From contig JAISVY010000084.1 in the NCBI GenBank assembly GCA_031271325.1, forward strand, positions 1 through 19,549: a stretch of 19,549 nucleotides of DNA. The letters run 5' to 3'. Position 1 is the first letter of the stretch. Each line of letters begins with the position of its first letter. Origin of the DNA: Oscillospiraceae bacterium. Lineage in GTDB: Bacteria > Bacillota > Clostridia > Oscillospirales > UBA929. Shown here one piece after another: positions 14,248-19,549 of this stretch. A program made the position numbers and the translations under genes. The notes under the pieces were generated by a model, which was given only the letters and a program-made list of their open reading frames with translations, ran no database searches and was not told the DNA's origin.

Positions 14248-15043
14248 GAAGATACGCCTGGATGTCCTGCTGACGGAGCGCGGTTTGTTCGAGAGCCGGG
14301 AGCGCTCACGCGCCGCCGTGATGAGCGGGGATGTATATGTCAACGGGCAGAGGGAGGACAAACCCGGCGCGGGTTTCCCGGCGGATGCCGGCATTGAGGT
14401 ACGCCGAAACGCCGTTGAATATGTCAGCCGGGGCGGGCTGAAACTCGCAAAGGCGCTGGATACGTTCGGGATTTCCGTTCTGGGCTTGCGCGTTTTAGAC
14501 GGCGGCGCTTCGACGGGAGGATTTACCGACTGCCTGCTCAAATGCGGAGCCAGTCATGTGTGGGCGGTGGACGTAGGTTACGGGCAATTGGCGTGGCCGC
14601 TGCGCAACGACGAACGGGTGACGTGCATCGAACGCTTTAACATCCGCGCCCTGACAAGCGATCACCTGGGCGGGCTTGCCGGGATGGCGACGCTGGATTT
14701 GTCGTTTATCTCGCTGTCGCTGGTTTTGCCGGCGGTGAAGAAGGTTCTTGTTCAGAACGCGCCTGTGGTCTGTTTGGTCAAGCCGCAGTTTGAGGCGGGG
14801 CGGGGAAAGGTCGGGAAGAACGGCGTGGTACGGGATGCCGCCGTCCATCTCGATGTGTTGCAAGGGTTTTCCTTGTCTGCCGCGGCGGCGGGATACGGTG
14901 TAAAGGGAATCACCTTTTCCCCGATCAAAGGTCCGAAGGGCAATATAGAATTTTTGGCGCACCTAAACGCCGGCGGCGTGGAATCGCCGCCCGCCGAAGA
15001 GCTAGAGAGTGTTGTGCGGAGCGCGCACGAGGAATTAACATGA
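14240..15043 (+). CDS. tlyA: TlyA family rRNA (cytidine-2'-O)-methyltransferase
   Basis: TlyA methylates ribose 2'-OH groups in 16S/23S rRNA using SAM. From ATG 14240 the protein is 267 residues: an N-terminal S4 RNA-binding domain (IRLDVLLTERGLFESRERSR, then GDVYVNG) and an FtsJ-like Rossmann domain with DGGASTGGFTDCLL, AVDVGYGQLAWPLR, LDLSFISL and CLVKPQFEAGRGKVGKNG. The initial DxG of the SAM motif reads DGG instead of the usual DVG or DIG. A TTG at 14222, six codons earlier, has GGAG upstream and is an alternative start; ATG was chosen because MAEKIRLDVLL matches family N-termini. It overlaps dxs and shares ATGA with nadK, so translation is coupled. Confidence 0.92.
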   Translation: MAEKIRLDVLLTERGLFESRERSRAAVMSGDVYVNGQREDKPGAGFPADAGIEVRRNAVEYVSRGGLKLAKALDTFGISVLGLRVLDGGASTGGFTDCLLKCGASHVWAVDVGYGQLAWPLRNDERVTCIERFNIRALTSDHLGGLAGMATLDLSFISLSLVLPAVKKVLVQNAPVVCLVKPQFEAGRGKVGKNGVVRDAAVHLDVLQGFSLSAAAAGYGVKGITFSPIKGPKGNIEFLAHLNAGGVESPPAEELESVVRSAHEELT

Positions 15044-15837
15044 AGACTTTACTCTTTACAAACAAAGACAAAGACCCCGGTCTTGCCGTAACGGAGCGCG
15101 TGAAAGAAATTCTGCGCGCCGAGGGGATTCAATGTGCGCTGTTTAACGGCGAGCCCGGCGCGTTTGAGAACGCGGACGCGGTGCTGTCGCTCGGGGGGGA
15201 CGGGACGTTTTTGCGCTGCGCCAAGCTTTCGCTGCCGCACGGCGTTCCGGTGCTGGGGATCGGTTTGGGGCATACCGGGTTCTTGTCGCGGATCGACCCG
15301 GACAATCTGGAGGTTTTACGCGGGCTTGCTCATTTCCCGGTCGCGGAACGTTCGGTTTTGGAGGCGCGGATAATGCGGGACGGCGAAACCGTGCGTTCCT
15401 GCCTTGCCGTCAACGACGCCGTGTTTTCGCGCGGCGCGGCGGTTCAGACGGTGTCGCTCTCGCTTGAAGCGGACGGCACCGCGCTCGGTTCGTTCTTAGG
15501 CGACGGCGTGATCGTCTCGACCGCTACCGGTTCCACCGGATACGCCTTTTCCGCAGGGGGTCCTGTCGCCGACCCGGCGCTTTCCTGTATGCTGATCACG
15601 CCGATCTGCGCCCACGCTTCGCGCGACCACGCGTTTGTGATGTCGCCGGGGCGGGTGCTGACGATCAAGCCGTCCTATGCCGAACGCAGACAGATATTCA
15701 TCTCAACAGACGGAGAGGAGCCGGCACGGCTGGAACCGGGAGATACGGCGGAACTGCGCATTTCCGGCATGGTTTTGCGGTGTTTGGAACCGGAAGAAAA
15801 CCGCTTTTTTGATAACGTGCGTATTTACCGGTTATAA
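15040..15837 (+). CDS. nadK: NAD kinase
   Basis: NadK phosphorylates NAD to NADP. The 265-residue protein has the family motifs in order: GGDGT (52-56, active-site Asp54), GIGLGHTGFLSRID (73-86), the NDAV segment (125-128) and GDGVIVSTATGSTGYAFSAGGP (the longer signature at 154-175), the last of which forms the NAD-binding pocket. The length is typical of clostridial enzymes. It starts at the ATGA overlap with tlyA and is followed ten bases later by argR. The tlyA-nadK-argR-recN order is common in clostridia. Confidence 0.96.
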   Translation: MKTLLFTNKDKDPGLAVTERVKEILRAEGIQCALFNGEPGAFENADAVLSLGGDGTFLRCAKLSLPHGVPVLGIGLGHTGFLSRIDPDNLEVLRGLAHFPVAERSVLEARIMRDGETVRSCLAVNDAVFSRGAAVQTVSLSLEADGTALGSFLGDGVIVSTATGSTGYAFSAGGPVADPALSCMLITPICAHASRDHAFVMSPGRVLTIKPSYAERRQIFISTDGEEPARLEPGDTAELRISGMVLRCLEPEENRFFDNVRIYRL

Positions 15838-15847
15838 GGGGTTTGTC

Positions 15848-16306
15848 ATGAAACAGAAACGTCAGGCAAAACTGATCGAGATTGTCGGGCGGCAGAGCGC
15901 GGAGACACAGGAGGAACTTTTGCGTCTGCTCCGCGCCGAGGGCATTGACGCAACGCAGGCGACGGTCTCGCGGGACATCCGGGAACTGCGGCTGTATAAG
16001 ACGCTCTCCGAAAAAGGCGTGTATCGGTACGCCCTGCCGGGGGAACCGTCCGACGACGCGATGACGGCGCGTCTGCGCACGATCTTCCGCGAAAGCGTCA
16101 CATCAATCGACGCGGCGCAAAACCTAGTTATCGTCAAGACGCTGCCCGGTATGGCGCAAGCCGCTTGTTCGGCACTGGACGCGGCGCCCAACCCCGCCGT
16201 CGCCGGGACACTGGCGGGCGACGATACAGCCTTTATCGCGGCGCGAAGCGACGCCGCGGCAAAGAACCTCGCGGAACAGCTTAGGGCGATTGTAGAAAAG
16301 CCATAA
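15848..16306 (+). CDS. argR: Arginine repressor
   Basis: ArgR is a hexameric arginine-responsive regulator of arginine synthesis and breakdown genes. The 152 residues contain the N-terminal winged helix with TQATVSRDIRELRL (36-49) and the C-terminal arginine-binding oligomerisation domain with GTLAGDDTAFIAA (120-132), where the two Asp residues contact arginine. ATG 15848 follows AAGGGG near the nadK stop. No arginine genes are in this window, so targets are elsewhere; its position before recN is conserved across Firmicutes (ahrC-recN in Bacillus). Confidence 0.94.
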   Translation: MKQKRQAKLIEIVGRQSAETQEELLRLLRAEGIDATQATVSRDIRELRLYKTLSEKGVYRYALPGEPSDDAMTARLRTIFRESVTSIDAAQNLVIVKTLPGMAQAACSALDAAPNPAVAGTLAGDDTAFIAARSDAAAKNLAEQLRAIVEKP

Positions 16307-16312
16307 AACCTG

Positions 16313-16342
16313 TTGGCAGCGGGTAAACAGAGACTGTAAAAT
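16313..16342 (+). promoter_or_regulatory. Candidate internal promoter for recN
   Basis: TTGGCA (16313-16318) and TAAAAT (16337-16342) are 18 bases apart in the 60-bp gap between argR and recN. Start of transcription would fall just before the recN ribosome binding site. Matches to sigma-A are fair, and DNA-damage control of recN would make a private promoter sensible, but no LexA box was recognised. Confidence 0.35.
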
Positions 16343-16366
16343 GTCCGGCGGAAAGTGAGGCGGGTC

Positions 16367-17992
16367 ATGCTTTCCCTTTTACACATCGAAAATATCGCGA
16401 TCATCGAGCTAAGCGACATCGCGTTTGACGCGCGTCTGAACGTGCTGACCGGTGAAACGGGCGCCGGTAAGTCAATTGTCATTGACGCGCTGAGCGCGCT
16501 GCTCGGTCAGCGCGCTCAGCGCGAGCTGATTCGCTCCGGGTACGAATCCGCCGAGGTGAGCGGCGTATTTACCGCGCCGGACGGGAAAGAGGCGCTGCTG
16601 CAGCGCGAACTGCGCGGCGACGGGCGGAACCTCTGCCGGTTAGACGGAAAGCCGGTGACACTGGCGGCTCTGCGGGAGCTGGGCGATACGCTGGTCAACA
16701 TCCACGGGCAGCACGACAACCAAGCCTTGCTGCGCGAGGAAACGCACCTATCGTTCCTCGACGCGTTCTCCGGTTTGTCACTGGACCGTTATGCCGAACT
16801 GTACAACGTTTGGCAGGGGCTGTGCGTTGAGCGCGAAACGCTATCGGTGGCGGAGGATGAGAAAGCCGCCCGGATCGGGATGCTTACATACCGCCTGCAG
16901 GAAGTGCGGGAGCTGAACCCCGTACCGGGGGAAGAGGAAGCGCTGACGGCGCGCAAAAAGACGCTTCGGAGCGCGGCGGCAATCCGCGAAGCGCTCAGCG
17001 GCGCGTATTATTCGTTGTACGGCGATGAAGACGCGAGCGGCGCGTGCGGGCTTTGCGAGGCGGCGGCGGACGATCTGCGGCAGGCCGCCCGGTTTGCCCC
17101 GGAGTTGGAAGCGGCGGCGGAACGTCTGCGGGAATTGCAATATGCCCTGCGGGACTGCGCCGAGGAAGCGCGGGCTTTTTACGAGGAGATGGAGGAGTCC
17201 GAAGAAGAGTTGGAGCAGGTGGAGGCGCGGCTTGACGCGCTGAACAGGCTGCGCCGGAAGCATAAGATGAGCATGGAGGATATACTCGCCGCCGCGGAGC
17301 GTTGGAGCGTGGAACTGGAGTCGCTGGAAAGCTCCGACCGGAGGCTTTCGGAACTGGAAGGCGAGATTCGGCGCGCGGAAGACAAGCTGCTCGCCGAAGC
17401 GCGGGCGCTTCGTGAACAGCGCCTCCAAGCGGCGCGGCGGATGGAGGAGCGGATGTCGCGGGAGCTGACTGATCTGGAGATGGCAAAGGTAAAACTAGCC
17501 GTTGGTTTTGAAGAAAAGGAGCCGGGCGCTTCGGGCTGCGACGACGTGCGCTTTTCCATCGCGACGAATGTCGGCGAACCGTTCAAGCCGTTGTCGAAGA
17601 TCGCTTCGGGCGGCGAGATGGCGCGGATTATGCTGGCGTTGAAAAACTTGCTCGCGGAGGGCGACGCGGTGCAAACGTTGGTGTTTGACGAGGTTGACAG
17701 CGGCGTGTCGGGGCGCGCGGCGCAGCGGGTAGCGGAGAAACTCTGCTCGGTATCGCGGCAAAAACAAGTGCTGTGCGTGACCCACCTGCCGCAGATCGCG
17801 GCGTTTGCCGACACGCACTTCCGGGTGGAAAAAGCGGTCGAGGGGGAACGCACCGTCACCCGCGTCCAAAAGCTCAGCCACGCCGAGCGCGTCGAGGAAC
17901 TTGCCCGCCTGATGGCGGGCGTACCGGTGACCGACAACGCGCGAAAGACGGCGGAAGAGCTTCTGGCGCAGGCGGAAGCGTATAAACGTTGA
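16367..17992 (+). CDS. recN: DNA repair protein RecN
   Basis: RecN is an SMC-like ATPase acting early in double-strand-break repair. The 541-residue protein has Walker A GETGAGKS (29-36), the Q-loop segment NIHGQHDNQALL (111-122), a long coiled-coil region (about 140-375), the ABC signature SGGEMAR and Walker B VFDEVDSGVSG near 412-450, and the H-loop CVTHLPQIAAFAD. ATG 16367 is six bases after GAGG and gives the family start MLSLLHIENIAIIE; a GTG four codons earlier is less likely because it overlaps that ribosome binding site. The stop codon overlaps the promoter of the next gene. A 16-bp perfect hairpin lies within codons 40-53. Confidence 0.95.
   Translation: MLSLLHIENIAIIELSDIAFDARLNVLTGETGAGKSIVIDALSALLGQRAQRELIRSGYESAEVSGVFTAPDGKEALLQRELRGDGRNLCRLDGKPVTLAALRELGDTLVNIHGQHDNQALLREETHLSFLDAFSGLSLDRYAELYNVWQGLCVERETLSVAEDEKAARIGMLTYRLQEVRELNPVPGEEEALTARKKTLRSAAAIREALSGAYYSLYGDEDASGACGLCEAAADDLRQAARFAPELEAAAERLRELQYALRDCAEEARAFYEEMEESEEELEQVEARLDALNRLRRKHKMSMEDILAAAERWSVELESLESSDRRLSELEGEIRRAEDKLLAEARALREQRLQAARRMEERMSRELTDLEMAKVKLAVGFEEKEPGASGCDDVRFSIATNVGEPFKPLSKIASGGEMARIMLALKNLLAEGDAVQTLVFDEVDSGVSGRAAQRVAEKLCSVSRQKQVLCVTHLPQIAAFADTHFRVEKAVEGERTVTRVQKLSHAERVEELARLMAGVPVTDNARKTAEELLAQAEAYKR
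16486..16523 (+). repeat. 16-bp perfect hairpin inside recN
   Basis: Positions 16486-16501 pair perfectly with 16508-16523 around the loop CTCGGT; the arms read as alternating GCGC/CTGAGCG sequence. The DNA encodes the conserved stretch after Walker A (ALSALLGQRAQR), so part of the symmetry may come from the Ala/Leu/Arg codons used. The stem is very GC-rich and should be stable in mRNA. Confidence 0.85.
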
Positions 17993-18017
17993 CGGAGTTG
18001 ACATAATCGCGTATAAT
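17989..18017 (+). promoter_or_regulatory. Sigma-A promoter for the LCP gene
   Basis: TTGACG (17989-17994) and the perfect -10 TATAAT (18012-18017) are 17 bases apart. The -35 overlaps the recN stop codon (17990-17992). Transcription would begin near 18024, giving a leader of about 57 bases before ATG 18081. This is the best match to the sigma-A consensus in the window, so the LCP gene is probably transcribed on its own as well as by readthrough. Confidence 0.78.
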
Positions 18018-18080
18018 AAGGGCTGCTGAAAAACTTTTTTCGACCCGTTGAAGGATAGATTCGACAAAGAAAGGAAAATC

Positions 18081-19181
18081 ATGGAGAAATATAGCAGACG
18101 CGGAAAGCGCCAGGAAGTCACAAACACAGGAGGCGGGTTTCGGAGACTTCTGCTGATCCTCGTTTCTTTACTCGGTATCGGTATCCTTGTTTTAGCCGTG
18201 TGGTACTGGGTCGGTTTTAAGCCGAAACAACCGGATATCCCTGCGCTTGGCGAAGGCGACGATGACGGCGTGGCGTTTCATTCCCCCCAGTATAACCCGG
18301 ATGACGCGGCGTTTGACGAGACTGACAAAGCGCCGGACGGCGTGACCGAATCAGACCGGAAAGAGGAATTCTATACCCTGCTGATCATCGGAACCGACGG
18401 AGGCGTCAATACCGACACCATTATGCTGGCGTCTTATGACAACATCCATAAAAAGGCGAACCTCATCAGCATCCCGCGCGATACCCTTGTCAACGTCAAG
18501 CGGCCGACCAAGAAGATCAACGCCGCCTATCCTTCCGGCGCATCCAACGGCGGCGGGAAAGAGGGCGGCATCGCGCAGTTGAAGCGCGAGGTGAAAACCC
18601 TGATCGGGTTTATCCCCGACTTTAGCGTCCTGATTGACATGAAGGCTTTTGTGCAAATTATAGACGCGCTGGGCGGTGTGGAGGTAGACGTACCGTTTCA
18701 CATGGTCTATAACGACCCCACGCAGAAGCTGAGCATCAATATCCCCAAAGGGTTGCAAACGCTTAACGGCACCGACGCGATGAAGTTCGCGCGCTACCGC
18801 AGGGGTTCGTCCGGTTCCAAAACCATCAGCGATTATGACCGGATCAACCATCAGCAAGCCGTGATCAAAGCCATTCTGGACAAAGCCCTCAAACCGGCGA
18901 GCTTGCTGAAAATCCCGCAATTCATCAGCATTTTCTCCGAGAACGTCACTACCGACCTCAAGACGAACGAACTGCTCTGGTTCGCCCAACAACTCAACGG
19001 TCTGCAAGGAACCGACGCGCTGTCTACATACACCATCCCGATTGCCGGCACCAGCGGTTCGCCCAAATGGTACGAATACGCGGACGCGGCGAAAACGGCG
19101 GACTTGGTCAATGCCACGATCAACCCGTATAACGTGCCGATCACGGCGGAGAACCTTGATGTGATCAACGCGGTGCCGTGA
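18081..19181 (+). CDS. LytR-CpsA-Psr (LCP) family cell-wall ligase
   Basis: LCP enzymes move glycopolymers such as wall teichoic acid or capsule from prenyl-phosphate carriers onto peptidoglycan, outside the membrane. From ATG 18081 (after AAAGGAAAA) the protein has 366 residues: a basic N-terminus, one membrane helix (about 23-45), a linker, and the LCP domain from about 97. Motifs seen are LIIGTDGGVNTDTIML (101-116), SIPRDT (130-135, R133), FARYRRG (236-242) and DYDRINHQQ (251-259). The first loop is short and lacks the Arg of the usual RSDT, and the RQQ Arg of the last motif is His257; these affect residues lining the lipid-phosphate site. An earlier in-frame TTG at 18048 is less likely. 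It takes the place of spoIVB-spo0A after recN. Confidence 0.92.
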   Translation: MEKYSRRGKRQEVTNTGGGFRRLLLILVSLLGIGILVLAVWYWVGFKPKQPDIPALGEGDDDGVAFHSPQYNPDDAAFDETDKAPDGVTESDRKEEFYTLLIIGTDGGVNTDTIMLASYDNIHKKANLISIPRDTLVNVKRPTKKINAAYPSGASNGGGKEGGIAQLKREVKTLIGFIPDFSVLIDMKAFVQIIDALGGVEVDVPFHMVYNDPTQKLSINIPKGLQTLNGTDAMKFARYRRGSSGSKTISDYDRINHQQAVIKAILDKALKPASLLKIPQFISIFSENVTTDLKTNELLWFAQQLNGLQGTDALSTYTIPIAGTSGSPKWYEYADAAKTADLVNATINPYNVPITAENLDVINAVP

Positions 19182-19207
19182 ACGCACACCTCCGCAACCT
19201 AATCGTT

Positions 19208-19394
19208 GCGCTTCCGCCACAACAAACGCATGAACGGACAAAATGCACAAAAAGCGGTATCCTCCTGTAGGGGCGACCGTCCTCGGTCGCCCGCGGCTAC
19301 CGGATTTTCCGGGGTTACGGGCGGTCAGGGACGACCGCCCCTACATTTCGTCTGTGCAACATATACGTTCATGCGTTTGTCGTGGCGCTTCCGC
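19208..19394. mobile_element. MITE-like element with terminal inverted repeats and flanking direct repeats
   Basis: The 10-nt direct repeat GCGCTTCCGC occurs at 19208-19217 and 19385-19394. Just inside lie terminal inverted repeats of 19 nt: CACAACAAACGCATGAACG (19218-19236) and its complement at 19366-19384, with one mismatch. The symmetry resumes at the same offset with TGCACA (19244-19249) and TGTGCA (19353-19358). The body is 167 bp and has no coding capacity. This is the architecture of a non-autonomous transposable element with a target-site duplication. The inner ends of the direct repeats also share CGC/GCG with the inverted repeats, so the exact boundary could shift by a few bases. 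Confidence 0.7.
19266..19345. repeat. 80-bp palindromic core with three consecutive hairpins
   Basis: The core is bounded by TGTAGGGGCG (19266-19275) and CGCCCCTACA (19336-19345). Within it are a 9-bp stem with loop TCCT (19271-19279/19284-19292), a 5-bp stem CCGGA/TCCGG (19300-19304/19308-19312) and an 8-bp stem GGGCGGTC/GACCGCCC (19319-19326/19333-19340). It resembles the dispersed TGTAGGGGCG-type intergenic repeats I recall from related clostridial genomes; that recollection is not checked here. Confidence 0.7.
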
Positions 19395-19401
19395 GGGGGA
19401 G

Positions 19402-19430
19402 TGGACAAATAGCGTCTAATGTGATATACT
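19402..19430 (+). promoter_or_regulatory. Sigma-A-like promoter for the transposase-like gene
   Basis: TGGACA (19402-19407) and TATACT (19425-19430) are separated by 17 bases. The expected start of transcription, about seven bases after the -10, coincides with the ATG at 19437, so the transcript would have essentially no 5' leader. Confidence 0.55.
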
Positions 19431-19436
19431 AGAGAT

Positions 19437-19549
19437 ATGGAAGAGAAAACGAAAGCGGAGCCGCGCCGCTGCCCGCAATGCGGGTCAACAAGCGGTCAAA
19501 TGAAAAAGGGATACAACCGATCGGGGACACAGCGCTGCCTATGTGGGAG
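19437..19549 (+). CDS. Zinc-ribbon transposase-like protein, 5' end only (partial)
   Basis: The 37 visible residues contain CPQCGSTSGQMKKGYN (12-27), then GTQRCLCG at the edge. A CPxC pair, a basic Gly-rich turn and QR-x-x-C are the pattern of the N-terminal zinc ribbon of IS1- and IS1595-type transposases and related proteins. The frame is closed upstream by TGA at 19422-19424, and ATG 19437 is the first usable start; no Shine-Dalgarno sequence precedes it. The catalytic domain lies outside the window, so the family and intactness cannot be judged. Confidence 0.6.
   Translation, partial: MEEKTKAEPRRCPQCGSTSGQMKKGYNRSGTQRCLCG

Noticed and set aside
17179..17937. Long minus-strand open frame opposite recN
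   Set aside because: Ser/Arg-rich antisense shadow of a well-conserved gene; no ribosome binding site or family match.
19193..19210. Hairpin CGCAAC/GTTGCG after the LCP stop as a terminator
   Set aside because: The stem is only six pairs and no T run follows; it may have been interrupted by the element starting at 19208, but this cannot be shown.
18351..19250. 299-codon minus-strand open frame opposite the LCP gene
   Set aside because: Antisense to all the conserved LCP motifs; Arg/Val/Gly-rich composition typical of a shadow frame.
19266..19345. CRISPR array or tRNA-like structure
   Set aside because: Three hairpins of different sequence, no regularly spaced direct repeats, and no cloverleaf or CCA-like end.

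Overview
The window looks like chromosomal DNA from a GC-rich, Gram-positive member of the Clostridia, plausibly of the Oscillospirales. This rests on the gene order nusB-xseA-xseB-ispA-dxs-tlyA-nadK-argR-recN, on AGGAGG-type ribosome binding sites with frequent GTG/TTG starts and stop/start overlaps, on well-spaced sigma-A promoters, and on SLH, LCP, M23/M50 and TIGR03960/TIGR03936 families. The taxonomic placement is inferred from gene content, not from a phylogenetic marker.

Left half (about 47-7714, all minus strand). From the divergent promoter near 7764 and reading leftwards: two sugar-type ABC permeases (MalF-like, MalG-like); two small paralogous membrane-anchored proteins resembling the C-terminal part of RND/MFP periplasmic adaptors; a membrane-anchored M23 endopeptidase translationally coupled to an M50 site-2 protease (an arrangement recalling SpoIVFA/SpoIVFB); the radical-SAM pair TIGR03960/TIGR03936; and pyrE, whose stop codon lies inside a bidirectional terminator hairpin at the left end. 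No solute-binding protein or ATPase accompanies the permeases here.

Right half (7785-19181, all plus strand). A compact informational and isoprenoid cluster starts at a clear promoter: nusB, a secreted leucine-rich-repeat/SLH protein, xseA, xseB, ispA, a DUF212 membrane protein, dxs, tlyA, nadK, argR, recN. The LRR/SLH gene sits where Bacillus carries folD. After recN, where Bacillus has spoIVB-spo0A, there is an LCP-family cell-wall ligase gene with its own promoter overlapping the recN stop codon. IspA and Dxs together supply prenyl diphosphates for the lipid carriers of wall synthesis; the LCP enzyme uses such carriers, and the SLH protein would bind the wall polymer. That functional link is inferred.

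Right edge (19182-19549). A 167-bp MITE-like element has terminal inverted repeats, a 10-bp direct repeat at each end and a core of three hairpins. It is followed by the start of a zinc-ribbon transposase-like gene that appears to be expressed from a leaderless transcript and runs off the window.

Most curious points: the MITE-like element; the detached, duplicated adaptor-domain proteins next to an incomplete ABC transporter; an IspA homologue lacking the lysine-containing loop after its second Asp-rich motif; the LRR protein with eleven regularly spaced cysteines; and the back-to-back promoter pair inside a perfect inverted repeat that also includes both ribosome binding sites. No complete, clearly new multi-gene system could be proven from sequence alone.
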